Part shown: in pieces, positions 8,637-16,830 of the stretch
Numbering within the stretch: the first letter of the stretch is position 1
Layout: the number at the start of each line of letters is the position of its first letter
DNA from: Cerina litoralis
GTDB lineage: Bacteria; Bacteroidota; Bacteroidia; Flavobacteriales; Flavobacteriaceae
Reading direction: 5' to 3'
DNA: 64,000 nucleotides
Assembly: GCA_022008415.1 (NCBI GenBank)
Contig: JAIRBC010000011.1
Location: forward strand, 79,725-143,724
Notes under the pieces: model-generated
What the model saw: the letters and a program-made list of their open reading frames with translations, nothing else
Told to the model about the DNA's origin: nothing
Database searches by the model: none
Translations under genes and position numbers: made by a program

Positions 8637-8712
8637 TGAAGTGGTTTAACTATATCCTTTCGTCAAAAAATGTCTATTTTTCGCTAGAAAACAAGAAGTT
8701 TAAACCACTTCA
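8637..8712 (+). repeat. 13-bp inverted repeat in hflX leader
   Basis: TGAAGTGGTTTAA at 8637-8649 is the exact reverse complement of 8700-8712, separated by 50 bases. A smaller hairpin (8666-8671 with 8676-8681) sits inside. The right arm ends 12 bases before the hflX ATG. If transcription starts near 8637, the mRNA begins with this closed stem, which could protect the 5' end or control translation. Confidence 0.6.
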
Positions 8713-8724
8713 ATAATTGAATTT

Positions 8725-9936
8725 ATGCTCGAGAAAAAAATTATTGAATACGAAAAGGCGGTGCTCATTGGGGTCATAACCAAAGAACAGAACGAAGAGA
8801 AGGTAAACGAATATCTGGACGAACTGGAATTCCTCACCTATACAGCGGGGGGAGAAGTAAAAAAAAGGTTCGTTCAAAAGATAAACGTTCCCAATCCCAA
8901 GACCTATATAGGTAGCGGCAAGATAAAGGAAGTAGAAGCCTACGTGACCGAAAACGAGATAGGGTCGGTCATTTTTGATGACGAACTTACCCCCGGCCAG
9001 CAGCGCAACATAGAACGGGAGCTGCGCTGTAAAATATTGGACCGCACGGGTCTAATTCTGGATATCTTCGCCCAGCGGGCCCAGACAAGTTATGCCCGTA
9101 CCCAAGTGGAACTGGCGCAGTATGAATATTTATTGCCTCGACTAACGGGACTGTGGACCCACTTGGAACGCCAAAAGGGTGGCATCGGGATGAGAGGACC
9201 GGGGGAGACCGAAATAGAAACCGATAGGCGTATCGTTAGGGACCGGATTACCTTGTTGAAAAAAAAGCTCTCCAAGATAGACAGACAAATGGAAACCCAA
9301 CGAGGCAACCGAGGTGCCTTGGTGCGCGTTGCACTGGTAGGATACACCAACGTGGGCAAATCTACCTTAATGAACGTCATCAGTAAAAGTGAGGTCTTTG
9401 CAGAGAACAAGCTATTTGCTACCTTGGATACCACAGTGAGGAAGGTAGTTATCGGCAATCTGCCTTTCCTTTTGAGCGATACCGTTGGCTTTATAAGGAA
9501 ATTGCCGACCCAGTTGGTCGAAAGCTTTAAAAGTACGCTCGACGAGGTTCGGGAGGCTGATCTTTTATTGCACGTAGTAGACATTTCACACCCGCAGTTC
9601 GAGGAACATATAGATTCGGTAAACCTGATTTTGGACGAAATAGACAGTGCGGATAAACGTTGTGTTATGGTGTTCAATAAAATAGATCAATACGAGCACG
9701 AGACCATTGATGCCGATGACCCGATAACCCAAAAGACCGAGAAACATTTTACCATTGAAGAGTGGAAACACACCTGGATGCAGCGCGTGGGAGACAGGGC
9801 CATTTTTATCTCGGCCTTGAACAAGGAAAACCTGGATGAATTCCGCAAAAAGGTCTACGATGAGGTTAGGGATATTCACGTGACCCGATTTCCCTATAAT
9901 AATTTTCTATATCCTGAACATTTAGACCAATATTAA
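8725..9936 (+). CDS. hflX: GTPase HflX (ribosome splitting factor)
   Basis: HflX is a GTPase that binds the large ribosomal subunit and splits stalled or heat-damaged ribosomes. The 403-residue protein has the N-terminal HflX domain (residues ~1-195, including the signature GKIKEVEAYV and GIGMRGPGETEIETDRR), then the G domain with G1 GYTNVGKST at 206-214, G3 DTVGFI and G4 NKID. Length is typical for Bacteroidota. It is followed by an 880-base stretch with no large gene. The leader contains a candidate promoter and a 13-bp inverted repeat just before the start codon. Confidence 0.96.
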   Translation: MLEKKIIEYEKAVLIGVITKEQNEEKVNEYLDELEFLTYTAGGEVKKRFVQKINVPNPKTYIGSGKIKEVEAYVTENEIGSVIFDDELTPGQQRNIERELRCKILDRTGLILDIFAQRAQTSYARTQVELAQYEYLLPRLTGLWTHLERQKGGIGMRGPGETEIETDRRIVRDRITLLKKKLSKIDRQMETQRGNRGALVRVALVGYTNVGKSTLMNVISKSEVFAENKLFATLDTTVRKVVIGNLPFLLSDTVGFIRKLPTQLVESFKSTLDEVREADLLLHVVDISHPQFEEHIDSVNLILDEIDSADKRCVMVFNKIDQYEHETIDADDPITQKTEKHFTIEEWKHTWMQRVGDRAIFISALNKENLDEFRKKVYDEVRDIHVTRFPYNNFLYPEHLDQY

Positions 9937-10045
9937 TCTTCATCCCTGCCAACACCTTTAATCGGGTACGCCGTAAGAAAGTGCCCGGTTACCACACAAT
10001 GACTTCGGTTTGCGACAAAAGTTAAAATACGCGGATATCCAATCC

Positions 10046-10053
10046 TATATTTG
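10046..10053 (+). promoter_or_regulatory. -7 element of candidate small RNA
   Basis: TATATTTG is an exact TAnnTTTG match. The predicted start, near 10060, lies at the 5' end of a series of hairpins that ends in a terminator at 10163-10202. No TTG is seen at the ideal -33 distance. Confidence 0.45.
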
Positions 10054-10059
10054 TAGGGT

Positions 10060-10203
10060 AATCCTAGTTGGTTGCCCCCTTCCGCAACGTCCCTATTTCT
10101 ATAGGGATCTATCGGACAAACCACTACTGACGAAAAGGATTGCAACACCTACTTAAGTAAAGAACCCTCCGCCGGAAGATTGTGGCCAATGGAGGGTTTT
10201 TTA
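10060..10203 (+). ncRNA. Candidate ~145-nt small RNA between hflX and acyl-CoA synthetase gene
   Basis: This interval has a -7 element at its start, two local hairpins (10071-10075 with 10084-10088; 10090-10096 with 10101-10107 closing a TTCT loop) and a terminator hairpin with T-run at its end. No plausible reading frame with a start codon is seen on the plus strand. It could instead be the distal 3' UTR of hflX, because no other terminator is obvious after that gene; the internal -7 element argues for a separate transcript. I do not recognise it as tmRNA, SRP RNA or RNase P RNA. The assignment is an inference from signals, not homology. Confidence 0.42.
10163..10202 (+). terminator. Rho-independent terminator
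   Basis: AACCCTCC at 10163-10170 pairs with GGAGGGTT at 10191-10198, with GCC/GGC pairing inside the loop, and is followed by a T-run to 10202. It ends either the candidate small RNA or the hflX transcript. Confidence 0.8.
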
Positions 10204-10239
10204 ATTGAGATTGGATTGGAGAAATAAATCGTCTAAATA

Positions 10240-10271
10240 AAAATGGGCCACACCTCGGTGTCGCCCATTTT
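10240..10271 (-). terminator. Terminator serving the minus strand
   Basis: AAAATGGGC (10240-10248) pairs with GCCCATTTT (10263-10271), and ACACC/GGTGT pairs inside with a 2-base loop. On the minus strand the stem runs into a T-rich tail (CCCATTTTTATTT). It lies 22 bases downstream of the small minus-strand gene at 10294-10455, which is the only candidate for it to serve. Confidence 0.8.
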
Positions 10272-10293
10272 AAAATGTCTTTGCTAAAACCTT

Positions 10294-10455
10294 TTATAGC
10301 ATAAAAAGCTTTTTTGCCAACATTAGGATCCCGCTATAGAAATCATTTCGATACACTTGAATTTCCTCTTGGGCGGGGGCATGGTTCATTTGGGCATCCA
10401 TAACAATACGATTTGGGTAAATGGTTCTCCCTAAGGTTCGGGAGGGGTTAAACAT
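10294..10455 (-). CDS. Probable 53-residue small protein
   Basis: A complete small frame on the minus strand, from ATG at 10455 to TAA at 10294, is flanked directly by a minus-strand terminator at 10240-10271. The predicted protein starts MFNPSRTLGRTIYPNRIV, has a central MDAQMNH segment and an acidic middle, and ends in a hydrophobic-basic stretch (GILMLAKKLFML). Codon use resembles neighbouring genes. I do not recognise the family and no function is proposed. Support comes from frame integrity and the dedicated terminator; there is no homology evidence, and no clear -7 element was found upstream on the minus strand. Confidence 0.5.
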   Translation of the reverse strand: MFNPSRTLGRTIYPNRIVMDAQMNHAPAQEEIQVYRNDFYSGILMLAKKLFML

Positions 10456-10502
10456 TTGATTCAGGGTAAATATATTGGTAAAAAATAAAACCTCTAAATA
10501 AT

Positions 10503-10533
10503 TGTTGTGAAATATGAAAAAAATGTTGTGAAA
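10503..10533. repeat. Two 10-bp direct repeats 21 bp apart
   Basis: TGTTGTGAAA occurs at 10503-10512 and 10524-10533. The period is exactly 21 bp, about two helical turns, so a protein could bind both from one face. The repeats lie between the small minus-strand gene (48 bp upstream of its ATG) and the promoter of the rod-shaped RNA on the plus strand. Confidence 0.5.
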
Positions 10534-10600
10534 AATAGTCGCTTTTAAAATTCGACTAATATCACACGTCCCCTTTATTCACTTTTAAAATAGAAATAGG

Positions 10601-10609
10601 TATCTTTTG
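10601..10609 (+). promoter_or_regulatory. -7-like element before the rod-shaped RNA
   Basis: TATCTTTTG resembles TAnnTTTG with one extra T. It would place the start near 10614-10617, just before the first base pair of the hairpin at 10618. Confidence 0.4.
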
Positions 10610-10617
10610 TAGAGAAT

Positions 10618-10784
10618 GTTATACTTGTTCCAGATAGAAATCTGGGAATTTTGGGAATTTTATTTTATTCTTTCCCAAGGCAAAATTTTCAAGCAAAGCC
10701 TTAGCTACGGTTTAAAATTTTAACGCCGGGAAAGGAGAAAAGAAAGACAGAAAAACTCGGGTTTGTATCTGGAATGAGTATAGT
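10618..10784 (+). ncRNA. Rod-shaped structured RNA, 6S RNA-like candidate
   Basis: The 167-nt segment folds on paper into one long hairpin. The outer helix pairs 10618-10646 with 10756-10784: 29 positions with one mismatch (G37/G65) and seven G-U pairs, but no A-C mismatches. A partly open central region follows, then 10668-10676 with 10728-10736, then 10679-10689 with 10714-10727 around an apical loop. G-U pairs in the plus-strand RNA would be A-C mismatches on the other strand, so the bias points to a plus-strand RNA. Length, long closing stem and central bubble resemble 6S RNA, the promoter-mimic that binds RNA polymerase; 6S-Flavo is the known Flavobacteria relative to compare. A leader regulating the downstream gene (32 bases on) is the alternative. 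Confidence 0.55.
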
Positions 10785-10816
10785 TATGATTAACTTAGGT
10801 AAAATTATTCGTTATC

Positions 10817-12622
10817 ATGAAGTGGACGCCTGATCAAGGATCGGTTAAAAACAGCAATATTTATAAAACGATGCAAGCGCATGGTTTTACTTCCTATCCC
10901 GATTTTTGGAAATGGTCGGTAAATGAAAAACAGTCGTTTTGGACGGAAACAATGGATAGGCTGGGCATTCGTTTTAAGCAACGGTATTCCAAGGTATTGG
11001 ATATCCCCGAAGGGGTTGAAAACGCAAAATGGCTATCCGGAGCGCAATTTAATATTGTGGACAGTTGTTTTCAGAATGTGGATGACGCCACTGCAATTAT
11101 TTTTCAGAAGCCCAATGGCTCCTTGCAAAAAACGACCCAAAAAGAATTGGAAATCTTGGTAAATCGGATAGCCAATGGCCTAACCGACTTACAAATTGGG
11201 CCCGGGGATTCCATAGCCATCGATACAGCGATGACACTGGAGGCGGTTGCCGTTTATCTTGCCGCGATCAAAGCGGGGGTCGTCGTCGCCACAATTGCCG
11301 ATAGTTTTAGTGCCCGGGAAATAGCCGTACGATTAAAAATCACAAAGCCAAAATTAGTCTTTACCCAAGACGTTTTATTGCGTGGCAGCAAAAAATTGCC
11401 CTTATATCAAAAAGTATTGGAGGCCGGAGCCCCAAAAGCGGTGGTTATTAAAATGACGGAACTAGAACCTGAGTTGCGGGAGGGAGACCTTGATTGGGAA
11501 ACTTTTGTTTCTGACAACACCAATTTTCAAAGTGTAATTTCCGAGCCGGACGATACCATCACGGTCTTGTTTTCATCGGGCACTACCGGAGAGCCAAAAG
11601 CCATCCCATGGACCCATATTACCCCTATTAAAAGTGCTTCTGACGGGTACTACCACCACGATATCCAAAAAAACAACGTGGTTTGTTGGCCTACCAATTT
11701 GGGTTGGATGATGGGCCCATGGCTCATCTTTGCTACCTTGATCAATAAAGGGACTATCGCCTTGTATTACGATGCCCCTCTTGACCTTGGTTTTGGCGAA
11801 TTTGTACAAAATGCAAAAGTAAACATGCTCGGTGTCGTACCGAGTATCGTCAAGAGCTGGATGGGCAGTAAATGCAATGAACATTTAGATTGGAACGCCA
11901 TTAAGTGTTTTAGCTCCACTGGGGAGGTTTCCAATCCTACAGAGATGGAATATCTAATGCAACTGGGCAATCATAAACCCGTAATTGAATACTGCGGGGG
12001 TACCGAGATCGGAGGAGGTTATGTTACCAGCACCGTGGTTCAAGAAAATATTCCAAGTACTTTCTCTTCACAGGCCCTAGGCGGTGCGTTTTTGTTGTTG
12101 GACCACGAGGGCAAGGCCGCCGAAAAAGGAGAGGTTTTTCTTGTGCCCCCTATTCTTGGCTTGTCCGATCGGCTCCTAAACCGTGACCATCACAAGGTGT
12201 ATTTTAAGGACACCCCCACTTATCAAGGAGTACATTTGCGCCGACACGGAGATCAGCTTCAACGTTTGGAAAACGGGTATTACAAAGCCTTGGGGAGGAT
12301 GGATGATGATATGAATTTGGGCGGTATAAAAGTGAGTTCGGTACAGATCGAAGCAGTGGTAAATAGACTCGACTTTGTCAAGGAATCGGCTGCTATTGCA
12401 GTTTCTCCCAAGGATGGGGGACCTAGTGAACTTTTCGTTTACTACGTGAAAAGTATCTCCGAGAAACCAGAAAGCGATCGGTTGCACTTGGTTAACAGAA
12501 TTATTAAAAAAGAACTGAACCCGCTATTTAAGGCGACCCAATTGATACCCTTAGAAAGCCTTCCGAGAACGGCTTCCAATAAAGTAATGCGTCGAATGTT
12601 GCGCGATCGGGCCGAGGGTTGA
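10817..12622 (+). CDS. AMP-forming acyl-CoA synthetase (acetyl/acetoacetyl-CoA synthetase-like)
   Basis: A 601-residue member of the acyl-adenylate-forming superfamily, which activates a carboxylic acid with ATP and transfers it to CoA. The N-terminus has the ACAS_N-type segment (DFWKWSVNEKQSFW). The ATP-binding loop FSSGTTGEPKAIP starts at F252, the A5 region is YCGGTEIGGG, the hinge is GRMDDDMNLGGIKVSSVQIE and the catalytic lysine is K589 in RTASNKVMRR. The overall pattern is closer to acetoacetyl-CoA synthetase and plant AAE17/18-type enzymes than to canonical AcsA; the substrate cannot be named. The structured RNA at 10618-10784 lies immediately upstream and might affect its expression. 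Confidence 0.88.
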   Translation: MKWTPDQGSVKNSNIYKTMQAHGFTSYPDFWKWSVNEKQSFWTETMDRLGIRFKQRYSKVLDIPEGVENAKWLSGAQFNIVDSCFQNVDDATAIIFQKPNGSLQKTTQKELEILVNRIANGLTDLQIGPGDSIAIDTAMTLEAVAVYLAAIKAGVVVATIADSFSAREIAVRLKITKPKLVFTQDVLLRGSKKLPLYQKVLEAGAPKAVVIKMTELEPELREGDLDWETFVSDNTNFQSVISEPDDTITVLFSSGTTGEPKAIPWTHITPIKSASDGYYHHDIQKNNVVCWPTNLGWMMGPWLIFATLINKGTIALYYDAPLDLGFGEFVQNAKVNMLGVVPSIVKSWMGSKCNEHLDWNAIKCFSSTGEVSNPTEMEYLMQLGNHKPVIEYCGGTEIGGGYVTSTVVQENIPSTFSSQALGGAFLLLDHEGKAAEKGEVFLVPPILGLSDRLLNRDHHKVYFKDTPTYQGVHLRRHGDQLQRLENGYYKALGRMDDDMNLGGIKVSSVQIEAVVNRLDFVKESAAIAVSPKDGGPSELFVYYVKSISEKPESDRLHLVNRIIKKELNPLFKATQLIPLESLPRTASNKVMRRMLRDRAEG

Positions 12623-12779
12623 TCCAATTGCCGAAACTTAAATATTGTTCCCGACCTAAACGGGCCAAAACCAAAAGACCAAAATATTAAGCGGACAGTG
12701 TCCGGTAGACAGTAGCCAACAAAAAACGAAGTGCGACTAACCCGATCAACTAGTGCCAAGTTGAGGCAAAAGCTTTTGA

Positions 12780-15128
12780 CTAAAAATCCAACCCGTCCAA
12801 GTCGTTTTCTTTAACGGGGTTGTCCTTGCCGTTCTCCTCGACTTTTGAACAGTCTACATTGATCGACATATTTTCTGGCTCTGGAAATTCACCATCAGAG
12901 ATCCCCAATTCCTTATCGGCATAGTTCTCTTTCATATAAACACCCCAAATGGGCAAGGCCATTGATGCCCCTTGACCGTATGTTATGGTCCTAAAATGTA
13001 CGTCCCTATCCTCTCCGCCTACCCAGACCCCGGTAACCAGATTGGGGACCATTCCCATAAACCAACCATCGCTTTGATTTTGGGTGGTACCGGTCTTACC
13101 GGCGATCGGATTCTTGAACTCGTAGGGGTAACCGGTAATGATCTCTTTATATTCCGGTCTCCATTTCTCGTACCCGGTAGTTCGTAAACGGGTACCAGAA
13201 CCTCCATGGGTAACCCCTTCCATTAGGTTTACCATGGCATAGGCCACATCTTTGCTCAACACGTCCCGGGTTTCGGGGACATATTCAAAAAGCACGGTTC
13301 CGTTCTTGTCCTCGATTCGGGTAACCATGACCGGTTTTACATAAACCCCTTGATTTGCAAAGGCACCATAAGCCCCCACCATTTCGTAAACGTTCACATC
13401 TGGAGTACCCAAAGCAATGGAGGGCACTTCGGGGATGTCCCCTGTCAATCCGAGATTTCTCGCTATGGACACCACGGCGGCCGGCCCCACCTTATCGATC
13501 AATTGTGCGGTAATGGTATTTACCGAATTGGCCAAGGCATTCTTTAGGGTCAACATCTTTCCCGTGTACTTGCCAACAGAATTCTTGGGGCACCACGGTT
13601 CCGGGTTCCCGTATTTCCCGGCCTCGATACAATATTGATTGTCCGGCAGGGAATCACAGGGCGAAAGTCTCAATTGGTCTATGGCCGCGGCATAAACGAA
13701 GGGCTTAAAGGTAGAGCCCACCTGTCGTGCTCCTTGAATGACATTGTCATATTGAAAATGCTTATAATCGATGCCCCCTACCCAGGCCTTTACGTGCCCC
13801 GTTTGGGGCTCCATGGACATCATGGCCGCCCTTAGAAAAGATTTATAATACCGAATGGAATCTAAAGGGGTTAAGATCGTATCCTTTTCATGGGTTTCGC
13901 TATTCCAATCAAAAACGGTCATTTCCGCTGGTTCTTTAAAAGATGCCCTGATCTCCTTTTCGGATTTACCTTGCGCCTTTAGCACGTGCCATCTTTTGGA
14001 ACTTTTCATTGCCCGTTCCATAATCCTATCGATATCACCTGGTTCTTCAGCTATAAAAGGTGCCGTTGGATTTCGATCCGGGGTATTTTGATGAAAAAAT
14101 TCGGCTTGCAATCTTTTCATATGCTCCCGTACCGCCTTTTCGGCATTGGCCTGCATCCTGGAATCCAAGGTGGTATAGACCTTTAAGCCGTCCAAATAGA
14201 GATTGTATTTGGTACCGTCCGGTTTGGGGTGCTTTTGGATCCACCCGTTCAAATACTTTTGGAGATACATTCTAAAGTAGGTGGCAAGGCCCTCCCTATG
14301 GGATTCCGGATTGTAATTGATATCCATTTTCGTAGCCTGTAGGGAATCCTTCTCTTTTTCGGTTATAAAATCGGCCTTTGCCATCTGACTCAGAACCGTA
14401 TTCCTTCTCTTTCGGGTTAGTTCCTCTCTCCTTAATGGATTGTATAAGGAGGAATTCTGTAACATGCCTACCAAAACTGCAGATTCCTCTATTTTTAAGT
14501 CCTGGGGCTCCTTTCCAAAATAAATCTTCGCCGCGGAACGTATCCCATCGGCATTGTTGCCAAAATCGTATTGGTTAAAATACATGGCCATAATCTCGTC
14601 CTTGGTGTACTGCCGCTCTAGCCGGATGGCTATGACCCATTCCTTAATTTTTTGAATGATACGATCCCAAGTACTGTCCGACGGGCGTACGGTAAAAAGC
14701 AATTTGGAAAGTTGTTGGGTAATGGTACTCGCCCCACCTCGCTGCCCCAAAAACACAAGCGCCCGTAAAGTGCCCCAGGCATCGATCCCAGAGTGGCCAT
14801 AATAGCGTATATCTTCCGTAGACACTAAGGCATTAACCAAATTTTTAGGAAGTTGGACGAAAGGAACTGGAGTACGATTGTCGTCCAAATAATACTTTCC
14901 CAAGGTAATCCCATCCACCGAAATGACCTCGGTTGCCAAATTGGTCTGTGGATTCTCCAAACGCTCAAAGGTGGGCATCTCCCCGAGAAACCCCCAGGCA
15001 GCCAATTGAAAAACGAACAAAATTGATAGTATACCTATGGCGAACAAAATCCAAAACCATTTGATAAATTTACCGAAGCCACTATTTTTTTTCCGTTTAA
15101 CCGGCTTGTTTTTTACAGCTTTTGCCAT
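12780..15128 (-). CDS. Class A penicillin-binding protein 1A
   Basis: A 782-residue bifunctional peptidoglycan synthase anchored in the inner membrane by a helix at about residues 24-45. The glycosyltransferase (GT51) domain has the catalytic glutamate E105 in STEDIRYYGHSGID and the GGASTITQQLSK motif. The transpeptidase domain has S472 and K475 (GSTFKPF), S535-V-N537 and K678-T-G (AGKTGTTQNQSDGWF). It polymerises glycan strands and crosslinks stem peptides. It is the third gene of a minus-strand block with ricT and gldH and starts six bases after the gldH stop. A glutamate/aspartate-rich tail ends the protein. Confidence 0.95.
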   Translation of the reverse strand: MAKAVKNKPVKRKKNSGFGKFIKWFWILFAIGILSILFVFQLAAWGFLGEMPTFERLENPQTNLATEVISVDGITLGKYYLDDNRTPVPFVQLPKNLVNALVSTEDIRYYGHSGIDAWGTLRALVFLGQRGGASTITQQLSKLLFTVRPSDSTWDRIIQKIKEWVIAIRLERQYTKDEIMAMYFNQYDFGNNADGIRSAAKIYFGKEPQDLKIEESAVLVGMLQNSSLYNPLRREELTRKRRNTVLSQMAKADFITEKEKDSLQATKMDINYNPESHREGLATYFRMYLQKYLNGWIQKHPKPDGTKYNLYLDGLKVYTTLDSRMQANAEKAVREHMKRLQAEFFHQNTPDRNPTAPFIAEEPGDIDRIMERAMKSSKRWHVLKAQGKSEKEIRASFKEPAEMTVFDWNSETHEKDTILTPLDSIRYYKSFLRAAMMSMEPQTGHVKAWVGGIDYKHFQYDNVIQGARQVGSTFKPFVYAAAIDQLRLSPCDSLPDNQYCIEAGKYGNPEPWCPKNSVGKYTGKMLTLKNALANSVNTITAQLIDKVGPAAVVSIARNLGLTGDIPEVPSIALGTPDVNVYEMVGAYGAFANQGVYVKPVMVTRIEDKNGTVLFEYVPETRDVLSKDVAYAMVNLMEGVTHGGSGTRLRTTGYEKWRPEYKEIITGYPYEFKNPIAGKTGTTQNQSDGWFMGMVPNLVTGVWVGGEDRDVHFRTITYGQGASMALPIWGVYMKENYADKELGISDGEFPEPENMSINVDCSKVEENGKDNPVKENDLDGLDF

Positions 15129-15134
15129 AGCTAA

Positions 15135-15617
15135 CTACTTGGTTTTTTCTATTTGATATCCAACGTCTGTTATTCCTTCTAAATGTTCCACTCCGTCAAT
15201 GTTCCCATTTTTGCGCATGGCCTGGGACAGTTGTAAGGTATATACGCCCGAAGTTGGAAAAACGATGTTTTCCTTGTACCATAATTTGCTTTCCTTAAGG
15301 CTGCCGTTTCCTTTTCCCAACCATTGCCCATCCGGTAAAGCCATTTCATACTCCAAGGTATCCTTAACCGTTTCCCCGCTGGGAAAGGTGAGTTCGGCAA
15401 TCAAAAAAAGATTGCTATAAGGATAGCTCGCATCGTTTCTAACGTTGATAAAAATGTTGTTCTTTTGGATCGTATCCATCCCGGAAAAAGTGAACTTAAT
15501 TACGTTGTCCTTTCCCCATTGTCCGCCCTCGGTAGCCTTGTAATCGGATCTTACGATATTATTGCTACACGAAAACATCAGGCTACAAATAAATAGGGGC
15601 AAAATATTCTTAACCAT
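15135..15617 (-). CDS. gldH: Gliding motility lipoprotein GldH
   Basis: A 160-residue lipoprotein of the GldH family. GldH is required for gliding and chitin use in Flavobacterium and belongs to the gliding/type IX secretion set. The ATG at 15617 gives the signal peptide MVKNILPLFICSLMFSC with the lipobox cysteine at residue 17. The longer upstream frame only mirrors the ricT C-terminus and is rejected. The start overlaps the ricT stop by eight bases, which suggests translational coupling. It precedes the PBP1A gene by six bases. Confidence 0.9.
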   Translation of the reverse strand: MVKNILPLFICSLMFSCSNNIVRSDYKATEGGQWGKDNVIKFTFSGMDTIQKNNIFINVRNDASYPYSNLFLIAELTFPSGETVKDTLEYEMALPDGQWLGKGNGSLKESKLWYKENIVFPTSGVYTLQLSQAMRKNGNIDGVEHLEGITDVGYQIEKTK

Positions 15618-16830
15618 TTTTGGAAGGTTTTTTATTGGAAGAACCCTTCCTTCTATTGTTTTGATTGCTTGACCTTTTGTTGTTCCGATTGCTCGATTTT
15701 CTGTTTTTATTCCGATTCCTATTTCTCTTTTGTTTGGGACGGTCAAAACGGGTAAGGCTGTCCTGGCCAACCACGTTTTCAAAAACATGCTCCTTTACTT
15801 CCACGATTTGCTCTACCGCGTACGCCTCCAAGCTGGGGACTTTCTCCTTCTTCTTGTTCATTTCCAGAATTTTCTGGACTTGTTTTTTAGTCAACGCGTG
15901 CCAATTGGCAGGATCATCCTTATAGGAAAACCAAAGCATTCCCTTAAAAATATCGGCTTTTTGGCAAAAGGCCAATCCCTTTTCCGTAAACAACTTGCTG
16001 TCCTGGGAGGGGAAGTCCTTTAACGCCTCCAGATAAACGTCTAGCTCATAATTGAGGCAACATTTCAATTTACCGCATTGCCCGGCAAGTTTTTGTGGGT
16101 TTAAAGATAGTTGTTGGTAACGTGCGGCCGAAGTACTAACGGAACGAAAATCGGTAAGCCAGGTAGAACAGCATAATTCCCTGCCACAGGATCCAATGCC
16201 TCCCAAACGTTGGGCTTCTTGTCGGTATCCTATTTGGCGCATTTCTATACGGATACTAAAGGCCTTGGCCATATCCTTGATCAATTGGCGAAAATCTACG
16301 CGTTCCTCGGCGGTATAATAAAAAGTGGCCTTGGATCCATCGCCCTGAAATTCTACATCGGAAATTTTCATTTGCAGGTTCAGGATGATCGCGATTTCAC
16401 GGGACCGTTTTTTTATCTCTTCCTCCCTATCCCTACATTTTTGCCAAATATCGATGTCTTTCTGGGATGCCTTTCGGTATATTTTTGGTAGTTCTTCATC
16501 CTTAAAATCCACCTTTTTTCTCTTCATTTGAACCCTCACCAGTTCTCCGGAAAGTGTTACCATCCCAACATCGTGCCCGGATTGTGCCTGAGTGGCGACA
16601 ATATCCCCTATGGAAAGGGAAAGATTCCTATCGTTTCTAAAAAATTCCTTTCTGCTATTTTTAAAGCGGACTTCCACGCAGTCAAATGGTTCTTCCCCAT
16701 TTGGCAACGACATGTTGGAAAGCCAATCAAAAACCGTCAATTTGTTACAACCATCGGTACCACAAGTTCCATTGTTCTTGCACCCCCGCGGTTGCCCCCC
16801 CTTGCCGGTAGAACAACTGCTACAACCCAT
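15610..16830 (-). CDS. ricT: PSP1 domain protein RicT (YaaT-like)
   Basis: A 406-residue cytoplasmic protein with a central PSP1 domain (about residues 55-300). In Firmicutes, RicT/YaaT is part of the Ric complex that affects RNase Y activity and carries Fe-S clusters; the Bacteroidota role is not established. Cysteines are abundant: MGCSSCSTGKGGQPRGC at the N-terminus and the paired motifs GSCGRELCCSTW and GQCGKLKCCLNYE in the core, which fit cluster binding. The C-terminal ~50 residues are an Asn/Arg/Lys-rich disordered tail likely to touch nucleic acid. It is the first gene of the ricT-gldH-PBP1A block. Confidence 0.9.
   Translation of the reverse strand: MGCSSCSTGKGGQPRGCKNNGTCGTDGCNKLTVFDWLSNMSLPNGEEPFDCVEVRFKNSRKEFFRNDRNLSLSIGDIVATQAQSGHDVGMVTLSGELVRVQMKRKKVDFKDEELPKIYRKASQKDIDIWQKCRDREEEIKKRSREIAIILNLQMKISDVEFQGDGSKATFYYTAEERVDFRQLIKDMAKAFSIRIEMRQIGYRQEAQRLGGIGSCGRELCCSTWLTDFRSVSTSAARYQQLSLNPQKLAGQCGKLKCCLNYELDVYLEALKDFPSQDSKLFTEKGLAFCQKADIFKGMLWFSYKDDPANWHALTKKQVQKILEMNKKKEKVPSLEAYAVEQIVEVKEHVFENVVGQDSLTRFDRPKQKRNRNRNKNRKSSNRNNKRSSNQNNRRKGSSNKKPSKNG

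Noticed and set aside
9933..10148. 71-residue minus-strand frame after hflX
   Set aside because: It overlaps the structured plus-strand RNA candidate and reads like translated hairpins, with no recognisable motif.
15618..15788. N-terminal extension of GldH to 15788
   Set aside because: It mirrors the Arg/Asn-rich ricT tail in another frame; the lipoprotein signal peptide begins at 15617.
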